A DNA stretch of 64,000 nt, taken from positions 496,001-560,000 of the forward strand of contig JACJZN010000008.1 in assembly GCA_020635565.1 (NCBI GenBank), in the 5' to 3' direction. Under the pieces are notes generated by a model that searched no databases, had not been told where the DNA came from, and was given only the letters and a program-made list of their open reading frames with translations. Below, one piece after another: positions 38,261 through 46,500 of the stretch (its first letter is position 1; each line of letters opens with the position of its first letter). A program made the position numbers and the translations under genes. Source of the DNA: Flavobacteriales bacterium (GTDB lineage Bacteria; Bacteroidota; Bacteroidia; Flavobacteriales_D; Parvicellaceae).

Positions 38261-38800
38261 ATGAAGAAACTAAAAGGAAACTATTACAAACTAAATCAAC
38301 TATCCCAATTTGTTGACTTACAAGAGAGAGCACTAAAATATAGAATGAACAATGTGAAAAAGAAGTATCAAAACAGACAAGAACTACTATACAAGGATGG
38401 TAGATGTTGGAAGATACATGAATCAATAATCTTTGAGTTTGATAGAAAACGAAATACTAAGAGAGATAACCAATATCATACCCAATCGTTGGTAACTATA
38501 TCTCCAGATGGAAACTACTGTAAAGAATCTCTAAAAGAGGTTATTTTGGAAGCCTTTGAGCAACTATCTCACTTGCGTAGTGACCTACGTATAAGATACT
38601 ATATTGAACAAGGAGAAAGAGGAAGTTTATTCCACGTTCATTTTATAGTCAATTTATCATCACATTTTGAAAATGCTATTAGACGTGCTTGCGAACACTA
38701 TATAGCCGCCAATATTGATGTTAGAGCCGTTTTCTTAGAGAGAAACCTCATCGGGTACCTTGAGAAAGAAGTGAGAGCAAAAGGATTTCTTAAAAGTTAA
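38261..38800 (+). CDS. HUH-endonuclease Rep-like protein
   Basis: A 179-aa basic protein. The C-terminal ~110 residues show the three Rep motifs of HUH nucleases in order: a beta strand SLVTISPDGNY (motif 1 position, about 87-97), FHVHFIVNL with the two metal-binding histidines (motif 2, about 126-134), and GYLEKEV near 167, a YxxK pattern (motif 3, tyrosine nucleophile and lysine). Residues 1-65 look like a helix-turn-helix (LSQFVDLQERALKYRMNNVKKKY, quoted ends LSQFVDLQERA and VKKKY). Such proteins start rolling-circle replication or nick at transfer origins; this one is small, so it may be a minimal initiator. Family assignment is by motif only; it could instead be an inactive relative. Confidence 0.6.
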   Translation: MKKLKGNYYKLNQLSQFVDLQERALKYRMNNVKKKYQNRQELLYKDGRCWKIHESIIFEFDRKRNTKRDNQYHTQSLVTISPDGNYCKESLKEVILEAFEQLSHLRSDLRIRYYIEQGERGSLFHVHFIVNLSSHFENAIRRACEHYIAANIDVRAVFLERNLIGYLEKEVRAKGFLKS

Positions 38801-39068
38801 ATATTGTTCCTTTGGGAGGATGCATTTGCAAGTATTACCGACATAAAAATCATTGATTCTAGATAAGAATGGTGGTTTTACCCACATAATCATAATGCTT
38901 CGAATAAACGCTCCCTCCGTACTGGGGAAATTATATATCAATGTTTGGTATTCTAACCTCTCTTTTCTTAGGTATGAAGGTTTAAGCAATATCCAAGGTT
39001 CGATATTTCAATTACAATTTCTGAGCAAAATTTGTCAACTTATCAAACCAAGTGCATATTTATAGTAT

Positions 39069-39197
39069 ATGAAGATGATAATCACAAAAGAACAGTTTGA
39101 CAGAATCCTAGAAAGAGAGAGGAAATTTGCAAGGATAGAACTCTTAAGGAAACTACTTCAACTTGGTCACATACAGAAGGAACTCATCAACAAATAG
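39069..39197 (+). CDS. 42-aa charged helical small ORF
   Basis: ATG at 39069 (or ATG 39075) to TAG at 39195-39197. The product is a single amphipathic, very charged helix (TKEQFDRILERERKFARIEL then LLRKLLQLGHIQKELINK). It ends 20 bases before the convergent lipoprotein stop. The 268 bases between the Rep-like gene and this ORF show no convincing gene. Composition and position argue for a real small gene, but no family is recognised. Confidence 0.45.
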   Translation: MKMIITKEQFDRILERERKFARIELLRKLLQLGHIQKELINK

Positions 39198-39216
39198 ATG
39201 GTCTAATGCAATGGAG

Positions 39217-40290
39217 TTAATTACCTTTCTTAATCTCTTCTAGTAATTTTTCTTCATCAAACTGACTCTTTTCAGTTCCATGAAAGAAGACTTTCTCTTC
39301 TCCATTGTGCAGATACTTCACCCCAGGAAAATTATATTCAGCAAAGAATATCGGGATATAATCATCTAAACTTAAAATCCTGTATTCATAGTTTGCTCCA
39401 ATACTCTCTAAAAATGTATCCATTTCCTCTTCTGAATTATTACCCGATTCATCCATGAAAAGGATTCTCACTTCTGGCATAAGGTTAGGATATTGCTCTT
39501 TCATCTCTACAATTTTCTTTCCTACAGCCTTACAATTTTCACAATTTGGAGAAAAGAAGCATATTAACTTATCGCCATTGGAAATGTCGTTAAAGTAGAA
39601 AGAGTATTCTGATTCCATAGGCTCATCAATTTTTACTAATTCAGTATTAGTATTCTTACTTGGTGATGACTCTGTACTTGTACCTTCTACCGCAGATTCC
39701 GTGCTTTTATATTTTTCCTCACTTGCATCTTCAAAGCTTACATCCTCCAACGTCATAACAGAATTTTCTTCGAATATTTCAGTCGTTATAAATGGAGGTT
39801 TTGTAACCTTATTTAAGGTTATTACAATATTACTATTCTCATTACCCAACAATTCTTCATATTTACCATATAAGATTGGTTTTCCTTGAGAATTGTTAGA
39901 GTTATTAGCAGATATTTTAACTCTCAACACCTCATCCTCAAAAGAAAGGACTTCAACAGTCGCTATTATCTTTTTCCTACCCCTAACCTTCAACTCTACT
40001 AGGTCGTACAATTCAATAACTTCACCATTAACCTCGTAATAATATGCCCCTTGGGCATATTGTCCCCCTCTAAAGTATATAACCAAATCCTCAGAAAAAC
40101 TTATTAGTCTTTGTTCTTCTTTATTATTGACATCAAACACATCCATAAACTCTTCAATTGACATATCCGAACCAGATATTTCTACAGATGAATAATCGAA
40201 CATCCAATACCCTTTCAGTTCTTCAGAAGATACAGACGAGCAAGATGTTAAGAAAAGAGAAGCAATGAATAAGTATAATAATTTGTTCAT
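39217..40290 (-). CDS. Lipoprotein with C-terminal thioredoxin-like domain
   Basis: A 357-aa predicted lipoprotein (signal peptide with lipobox FLTSC, Cys about 17). Residues 25-160 form an unknown beta-rich domain (ELKGYWMFDYSSVEISG start), residues 165-225 a Ser/Thr/Glu-rich linker, and residues about 238-357 a thioredoxin-like domain with CFFSPNCENCK (CxxC). This last domain closely matches the C-terminal domain of the chromosomal DoxX-like protein at 1153-2139: both read YF(S/N)DI-x2-G-x-K-L-(L/I)-CFFSP-x-CE-x-C and MPEVRI-(I/L)-FMDE. It is cargo of the tRNA-fMet element and probably acts in the periplasm or at a membrane on thiol substrates (inference). Confidence 0.8.
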   Translation of the reverse strand: MNKLLYLFIASLFLTSCSSVSSEELKGYWMFDYSSVEISGSDMSIEEFMDVFDVNNKEEQRLISFSEDLVIYFRGGQYAQGAYYYEVNGEVIELYDLVELKVRGRKKIIATVEVLSFEDEVLRVKISANNSNNSQGKPILYGKYEELLGNENSNIVITLNKVTKPPFITTEIFEENSVMTLEDVSFEDASEEKYKSTESAVEGTSTESSPSKNTNTELVKIDEPMESEYSFYFNDISNGDKLICFFSPNCENCKAVGKKIVEMKEQYPNLMPEVRILFMDESGNNSEEEMDTFLESIGANYEYRILSLDDYIPIFFAEYNFPGVKYLHNGEEKVFFHGTEKSQFDEEKLLEEIKKGN

Positions 40291-40317
40291 AGTATTTTAG
40301 TTGTTGAGTTTCAATAT

Positions 40318-40325
40318 CAAATTTA
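40318..40325 (-). promoter_or_regulatory. -7 element of the lipoprotein gene
   Basis: TAAATTTG on the reverse strand, 28 bases before the ATG, a perfect TAnnTTTG. No TTG is at the usual distance; the operator palindrome 40343-40354 occupies that place, which fits a regulated promoter. Confidence 0.45.
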
Positions 40326-40336
40326 GACTTTATTCT

Positions 40337-40389
40337 GATTCGGGCGTATACGCCAATGGTCTTTTTTGTTAGAATCGGACTTTTACGCC
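40337..40389 (+). promoter_or_regulatory. Operator-like repeats upstream of the Xre regulator
   Basis: Two 18-base direct repeats matching at 14 positions (40337-40354 GATTCGGGCGTATACGCC and 40372-40389 GAATCGGACTTTTACGCC), 35 bases apart start to start. The first contains the perfect palindrome GGCGTATACGCC (40343-40354). They sit between the divergent lipoprotein and regulator genes, the second ending two bases before the regulator ATG, so they are likely bound by the regulator itself. Confidence 0.6.
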
Positions 40390-40391
40390 CT

Positions 40392-40616
40392 ATGCTAACG
40401 GATGACGAATTTTTATTTCAGTTAGGGGCTAAGATTGAAGAACTTGGTTCAAACATGTACAAGACTCAAACCGAATTCTCGGAAGCTTGTGAAATAGATA
40501 CACGTACATTGAGAAGAATTATAAAAGCTGAACAAAACCCAACTATTCTAGTTCTACGAAAAATTGCTAAAGCTTTAGATAGTAATCTTGATGAACTTGT
40601 TAAGCTAGATTCTTAG
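40392..40616 (+). CDS. Xre-family helix-turn-helix regulator
   Basis: A 74-aa protein from the ATG at 40392 (MLTDDEFLFQLG); the frame continues upstream to 40356 but that part overlaps the operator-like repeats. It is almost entirely a Cro/C1-type helix-turn-helix: GAKIEELGSN, KTQTEFSEACEIDTRTLRRI (recognition helix) and NPTILVLRKIAKALDSNLDEL. It probably represses its own gene and the divergent lipoprotein gene. Confidence 0.85.
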   Translation: MLTDDEFLFQLGAKIEELGSNMYKTQTEFSEACEIDTRTLRRIIKAEQNPTILVLRKIAKALDSNLDELVKLDS

Positions 40617-40733
40617 ATTACCTCTCAATATTCTTGAATCAACCATCTGTATTATTTTTAGATTATAGTTCTTTTCTAAAACAACTAATACCACCCAGAA
40701 GTCAATAAAACACCAGGATTTGTATCATTTTAT

Positions 40734-40764
40734 TTGGTAGTCTATTTTTGATACACTATATTTG
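40734..40764 (+). promoter_or_regulatory. Promoter of the small resolvase gene
   Basis: TTG at 40734-40736, 20-base spacer, perfect TATATTTG at 40757-40764; ATG at 40784. It is overlaid by inverted repeats GTATCA/TGATAC (40722-40727, 40749-40754) and TTTGA-N4-TCAAA (40761-40774), which may be sites for the recombinase. Confidence 0.75.
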
Positions 40765-40783
40765 AAATATCAAATCAATAGTT

Positions 40784-41386
40784 ATGTATTTCTATTCACG
40801 TATATCAACAGTAGGTCAGAACTCTGGAAGACAATTAGCAAACTTCAAAAGCCTAGAAGGTTTTAATGCTAATAATGTTTATTTAGACAAGGTACAGGGA
40901 AATATTCCTTTTATGCAAAGACCAGAGGCAGCAAAGTTGTTTGATATTGCGTCAGAACAAAAGAATGCTACCATCGTAGTCGATTCTATTGATAGATTGG
41001 GACGAAACCTCATCGATATATTAAATACCATTGAGATTATGTCTGCAAATGGTATCAATGTTAAATCTCTTAAAGAAGGTTTTGAAACAATCGTTAATGG
41101 CAAAGCTAACCCTATGGCAAAAATTGTTATTTCAGTAATGGGTAGCATTGCCGAAATGGAGAGAAACAGAATCAAAGAACGCACGTCTGAGGGGATTAAA
41201 CTTGCAAAGGCACAAGGGAAGTACAAAGGACGTAAGCTAGGTTCTACTCAATCAACTGAAAGACTTTTGGAACGTCATCCTATCATCGTACAAAAACTAA
41301 AGAAAGGACTATCAGTAAGAGAAATTTCAAAAATAACGGGTAAATCCACCGCTACTGTGATGAAGGTTAAGAAGATTTTAGACTAA
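40784..41386 (+). CDS. Small serine recombinase (resolvase/invertase type)
   Basis: A 200-aa recombinase: catalytic domain 1-140 with YSRISTVGQNSGRQ (nucleophile in RIS), VVDSIDRLGRN (Asp-Arg-x-x-Arg) and the E-helix MAEIERNRI-type segment GSIAEMERNRIKERTSEGI, followed by KYKGRKLGS linker and a C-terminal helix-turn-helix (LSVREISKITGKSTATVMKV). This is the Tn3-resolvase/Pin type, which resolves dimers or inverts segments; both resolution of element multimers and a part in element excision are possible. It is convergent with, and in the circular form would overlap, the 3' end of the large integrase gene. Confidence 0.92.
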   Translation: MYFYSRISTVGQNSGRQLANFKSLEGFNANNVYLDKVQGNIPFMQRPEAAKLFDIASEQKNATIVVDSIDRLGRNLIDILNTIEIMSANGINVKSLKEGFETIVNGKANPMAKIVISVMGSIAEMERNRIKERTSEGIKLAKAQGKYKGRKLGSTQSTERLLERHPIIVQKLKKGLSVREISKITGKSTATVMKVKKILD

Positions 41387-41456
41387 TTCGCCATAGGATT
41401 CTGTGAACTTGATGATTCTTATAAAGTCTATTATGAATTCGTTCGATAAATCATTT

Positions 41457-41469
41457 GCCCCCGCAACTA
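41457..41469 (+). repeat. attR-like 13-bp direct repeat
   Basis: GCCCCCGCAACTA, identical to 35640-35652. Here it is a fragment of the tRNA 3' end not preceded by tRNA sequence, and is followed three bases on by the presumed original tRNA terminator. Confidence 0.85.
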
Positions 41470-41471
41470 AG

Positions 41472-41500
41472 AAAAAGCAGCTTTTTAAGCTGCTTTTTTT
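41472..41500 (+). terminator. Original tRNA-fMet terminator, displaced by the element
   Basis: AAAAAGCAGCTT (41472-41483) pairs with AAGCTGCTTTTT (41487-41498) around a TTT loop, with a T run to 41500. It also works for the reverse-strand ABC-F gene, since the mirror strand ends in TTTTTC. Confidence 0.88.
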
Positions 41501-41530
41501 GTTTATGCCTAAAACGTTTAAGTAATAAAC

Positions 41531-43417
41531 TTACTCAATCAATTGTTCCGTAACGGATTCCCATTCTTGCATGTTTGAAGCAAGGTCAGCATTTAAATTG
41601 TCGATCTCCGTAAAAATGTTCTCGGATTCATAGTCACCTTTAGCAACTTTATCTTGTAATACAGCAATATCAGATTCCAGTTTTTCGATCTTTCGTTCTA
41701 CTTTTTTGAGTTGATTTTCAAGTTCGCGTTTTTCTTTCTGATTTACTTTTTCCGCAACTACAGGCTTGTTCTTTTTTCCAGACACAGCTTTTTCATTCGT
41801 ATTAAATTTATTGTCCTTCAGTTGTTTTAAGAAATCATTTACTGAATCGAAATAAATACTTATGCCTTTGTCCTTGATGTAATAAATGCGGTCTGAAAGT
41901 CCATCCAAGAAAGTTCTGTCATGCGAAACCACCAAAACAGTTCCGGAATATTCTTTAAGCGCTTCTTGAAGAACCTCTTTGGAAATAATATCCAAGTGAT
42001 TAGTTGGCTCATCCAAGATCAGGAAGTTGTAAGGTTCCAATAGTAATTTACAAAGGGCTAATCTTGTTTTTTCTCCTCCTGATAGGACACTAACTTTTTT
42101 GTCAATATCGTCCCCGCCAAAAAGGAATGATCCTAATATATTTCTTACACCTTTTCTAACTTCTCCAACTGCAACTTCATCAATTGTTTCGAAAACAGTT
42201 TTCTGAGGATCAAGTTTAGCTGTCTCATCCTGTGCAAAGTAACCTATGTTTACGTTATGCCCTAATTTGATTTGTCCTTCGTAAGCTGTATCGCCAACCA
42301 GCATTTTTATAAATGTGGATTTACCCATTCCGTTTTTTCCGATCAATGCGATCTTTTCTCCTTTCCCAATATTAAATCGTACATCCGACAGAATGACTTT
42401 GTCTCCAAATGATTTTCCTACATCTTCTATCTCTGCAACTAATTTACCACTTGCCTTTGGTTCGGGAAAACGAAATGCTAAGGCGCTGGAGTCCATTTCA
42501 TCTAATTCGATCTTGTCCATTTTATCCAGTTTCTTGATCAAAGACTGAGCAAACGAAGCCTTCGAGCTTTTTGCGCGGAACTTATTGATCAATCGTTCGG
42601 CTTGTGCGATCTCTCTCTGTTGATTATTATAGGCTTGTAATTGTTGAATCATTTCCTCTTCTCTTCTCACTTGATAATTGGAGAAATTACAATTATAGTC
42701 ATAGAACTTTCGATTATTGATCTCTATAGTTCTATTAGTAATTCCATCCAGGAAGGAGCGGTCGTGCGAAATGAGAATAATCGCTCCTGAATACTTTCTA
42801 AGGTATTCTTCAAGCCATTCTATAGATTCTATATCTAGGTGGTTCGTAGGCTCATCCAACAGTAAAACATCCGGATTCTGAACTAGTAGTTTTGCCAATT
42901 CCACACGCATTTGCCAACCTCCAGAGAATTCTGTCATTGGTCTCTCTAGGTCAGTAGGGCTAAAACCCAATCCTTTGAGGACTACCTCTGCTTGCTCTCT
43001 GACTTCATGACCTCCCTGCAGGTTGAATTTGTCGTTAAGGTCTGCCAATTCATCCAATAGTCCGAGGTAACTATCACTCTCATAGTCTTCTCTGGTTGCC
43101 AACTGGTGATTAATATCTTCCAATCGATCTGATATTTTAGTCAGATCTTCATTTGAGTTGCATACTTCGTCAATGATCTTTGCATTACTACGCGAAATGA
43201 TCTCCTGTGGTAAATAACATATTTTTGTGCCTTTTGCTACAGATAGGGATCCTTCATCTGGCTTATACATGCCTAGGATCAATTTCAGAAATGTTGATTT
43301 TCCAGCTCCATTTTTTCCAGTTAGACCAATTTTATCTTGTTTGGTTATAGAAAGGTTGATTTTGGAGTAGAGTTCCTGCCCTCCGAAGAATAAAGAAAGA
43401 TTAGTTGTTGAGATCAT
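41531..43417 (-). CDS. ABC-F family ATPase
   Basis: A 628-aa cytosolic protein with two fused ABC ATPase domains and no membrane segment. Domain 1: Walker A GKNGAGKST (about 36), signature FSGGWQMR, Walker B VLLLDEPTNHLD; the linker (about 240-310) with conserved PTNHLD-following coiled region; domain 2: Walker A GKNGMGKST, signature LSGGEKTRLAL, FLILDEPTNHLD. A charged coiled coil fills the C-terminus (about 555-628), as in Uup-like members. ABC-F proteins act on the ribosome; the exact subfamily is not resolved. It has a good promoter at 43434-43465. Confidence 0.93.
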   Translation of the reverse strand: MISTTNLSLFFGGQELYSKINLSITKQDKIGLTGKNGAGKSTFLKLILGMYKPDEGSLSVAKGTKICYLPQEIISRSNAKIIDEVCNSNEDLTKISDRLEDINHQLATREDYESDSYLGLLDELADLNDKFNLQGGHEVREQAEVVLKGLGFSPTDLERPMTEFSGGWQMRVELAKLLVQNPDVLLLDEPTNHLDIESIEWLEEYLRKYSGAIILISHDRSFLDGITNRTIEINNRKFYDYNCNFSNYQVRREEEMIQQLQAYNNQQREIAQAERLINKFRAKSSKASFAQSLIKKLDKMDKIELDEMDSSALAFRFPEPKASGKLVAEIEDVGKSFGDKVILSDVRFNIGKGEKIALIGKNGMGKSTFIKMLVGDTAYEGQIKLGHNVNIGYFAQDETAKLDPQKTVFETIDEVAVGEVRKGVRNILGSFLFGGDDIDKKVSVLSGGEKTRLALCKLLLEPYNFLILDEPTNHLDIISKEVLQEALKEYSGTVLVVSHDRTFLDGLSDRIYYIKDKGISIYFDSVNDFLKQLKDNKFNTNEKAVSGKKNKPVVAEKVNQKEKRELENQLKKVERKIEKLESDIAVLQDKVAKGDYESENIFTEIDNLNADLASNMQEWESVTEQLIE

Positions 43418-43433
43418 GTCTTCAATTTTGCTG

Positions 43434-43465
43434 CAAAAATAGAGTAATCATCAGATAACTATCAA
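43434..43465 (-). promoter_or_regulatory. Promoter of the ABC-F gene
   Basis: On the reverse strand TTG (43465-43463), 21-base spacer, TATTTTTG (43441-43434), 17 bases from the ATG. Confidence 0.6.
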
Positions 43466-43492
43466 GAAATACGTAAAATTACGTAATCATAT

Positions 43493-43500
43493 TATCTTTG
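43493..43500 (+). promoter_or_regulatory. -7 element of the giant type B cargo gene
   Basis: TATCTTTG 28 bases before the GTG start; no TTG at the normal distance, only the near-palindrome ACGTAAAATTACGT (43471-43484). Confidence 0.4.
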
Positions 43501-43528
43501 CACATCGCAAATTTGCAGTGGTAAAAGT

Positions 43529-46500
43529 GTGATTTTGAATTTTTTAAACAATATAAGATTATCTTATTTTGTTACTACCCTGGTATTTCAGCTACTATTG
43601 TTTCACAATAGTTACTCGCAGTGTCATGCGGATGCAGGTAGTAATGCAATAAGATGTATGGGGTCAAGTCTGCAGTTAGATGGGACGGGGTCTACCGGTT
43701 CCGGAACGTTGACTTATACTTGGTCTCCAGCGGCAGGTCTTTCTTGTACCGGTTGTCCTTCTCCAAGTTGCAATGTTAATAGTACCACAACTTACACGTT
43801 AACAATTGAAGATGGTAATGGTTGTACGGATACAGATCAAATTACGGTTACCGTTGCAGCTTCACCCACTGCATCATTCACCTATGTGCAATCGGATCCT
43901 TGTGCTAATTTCCCGGTGTCGTTTACGAATACTTCTGTAGGAACTGGACTGTCGTATTCATGGAATTTCAATAATCCTTCATCAGGAAGTGATAATACGA
44001 GTAACATTGCCAATCCGATACATGAGTTTATTAGTGAAGGTAATGGATCGCAAAATTTTAATGTTCAATTGGTCGTTACTGATAATAATGGGTGTCAGGA
44101 TAATGTTAATCAGGTTATATCAGTAGACCAAACTCCTGGGCCGGTTTTAATTGATCCATTTAATGAAATGAAGAATTGTGATGGGTCGAATTTTGCGATA
44201 ACACTTTTCAATAATAGTGTAAGTAGTTCTAATTCAAACTATCAGATAGTTTGGGGAGATGGAAGTGGAGATTTCAATAGTGCAACATTTCCTCCCGGAG
44301 GTGTCAATCATACTTACACGGCAAATGATATTTTTAATGCATTGTTTATCGTCACAGGAAGTAATGGGTGTATTGATACATCCATTAACACGATCGCAAA
44401 TATTACAAATCCCGCCATTGGAGCTGCGAACCCAGGAGGAACCAACGGTTGTGGTCCTTTGAATTTATGTTTCCCATTGAACAATTTTAGTTCTAATCAC
44501 CCAACCACTTACTATGTGGTGGATTATGGAGATAGTTCACCATTGGACACTCTTCCTCACCCCCCTCCAGCATCTATTTGTCATACGTACACTCAATCAT
44601 CTTGTGGTTTGGGAGGAAACTCCTATACGTTTCGGATAAAAGCGATCAACTTATGTGATAGTTCAGAAGCTACCATTTCTCCAATAAGGGTTTTTATTCC
44701 CCCAATTCCTGGGTTTGACCCAACTCCTATTCCTGTTTGCACAGGATCCCCGGTAAATATGAATCATACGACCATTCCGGGTTACAATAGTAGTTGTTCT
44801 CAGTCTACATTGGTTACTTGGGATTTTGGTGATGGCAATACCTTAACTCAATTTTCTGTTGATCCAACCACTCATTCGTATACAGCTCCTGGAACTTATG
44901 ATATCATACTGTCGGCCGGGAATGCCTGTGCTTCAGCGGATTCTGTTCGTACAATTTGTGTGGAGGATCCTCCTGTACCTCAGTTTACGATTACTCCTGA
45001 TACAGCATGTGGTCCATTTATTGGAGTTGTAACAGATCTCTCGGATCTGTCAAATACATGTGAGGTTACCTATAATTGGCAGGTGATCTTCAATGGAAGC
45101 GCTTGTCTTCCCTCCGCTGGCACTTTTAATTTTGTAAATGGAACGACCGCATCCGATCAGGAGCCTGAAATCGAATTTGTAGATTTTGGAGAGTACACAG
45201 TGAGATTGACACTTACGAATTCATGTGGATCATTTATCTATGACCAATTTGTATTGGTTAAAGGACCTCCACAAGCTGTCATTAACCCAATAACTGCTAT
45301 CTGTGCTGGACAAAGTGTTGCTCCAGAAGCGCAGTTTGTTACTTGCTATGAGGATATTACTACATACAGTTGGACTTTTAATGGGGGGACACCTGGATCA
45401 TCAATAGACTCGTTACCTGGTTCCGTTACCTATCCATCGGCTGGTACTTTTGATATTGATCTTGCTATAAGTAATGCTTGTGGTAATTTTAATACTACAG
45501 CATCAATTACTGTGAATGGAGCTCCCACAGGTTTAACGCCCACGGTAAATTCTCCGTTATGTGAGAGTGATACGGCCATTTTTGATGCTCCCACAGTTGT
45601 AGGTCTTACTTATTCTTGGACAGGTCCAAATGGTTTTACATCATCATTGGAAGATCCTGTGATTAATACCGTATCAACGCTGGATTCAGGATGGTATTAT
45701 CTGTCAGGGTCAAGTGGTGGGTGTCCGGGACCTTTAGATAGCGTGTTATTGTCTGTTGTTCCAGCCCCTGCAATAATCATAAATCCAATTAGTGCAACTC
45801 TTTGTGAAGGAGATCAAACTACATTGACAGCTACTGGAGCTACAACATATACTTGGTCTCCTGCCACTGGATTGTCTGCTACAACTGGATCTTCTGTGGA
45901 CGCGGATCCAACTACAACTACCACTTATACTGTTGAAGGTGCTGTAGGAAGTTGTTCGAATACCACAGATGTTACAGTAACGGTAAATACTTTGCCGATT
46001 GTTGATGGAGGAGGCGATTTGATCTTGTGCAATCAGCCAATTGCAGAAACATTGATTGGGACACCTGCGGGGGGGACTTGGTCTGGTCAGGGCGGAATAA
46101 CTCCTTCTGGGGAGTTTACACCGAGTGGTGTAGGGACTTTTGAAGTTTATTACACGTTTACGGATGGGAATCTATGTGTGAATGAAGATACCGTTGAGAT
46201 CAATGTTAATGATCCGGTAACTGTTTCGGTTGGTAATGATACTTCTATTTGTATTAATTCGGGAGTGGTGACTTTTGCAGGAAGTCCAGTCGGAGGTACA
46301 TGGTCTGGAACTGGAGTAACTGCTGCAGGAGACTTTACTCCTGCTACTGTTGGAACATTTACATTGACATATGCTTTGGGAGTGGGGACGTGTCAAACGA
46401 CTGATGAATTAGATGTAACTGTAGATCCTTTACCTGTGGTTGATGCAGGATCAGATCAAAGTGTTTGTATAGATAATGGAATGATGATCCTGATCGGTTC

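Noticed and set aside
38735..39065. Two overlapping small frames in opposite directions between the Rep-like gene and the 42-aa ORF
   Set aside because: No convincing start context, composition or neighbour link; treated as non-coding.
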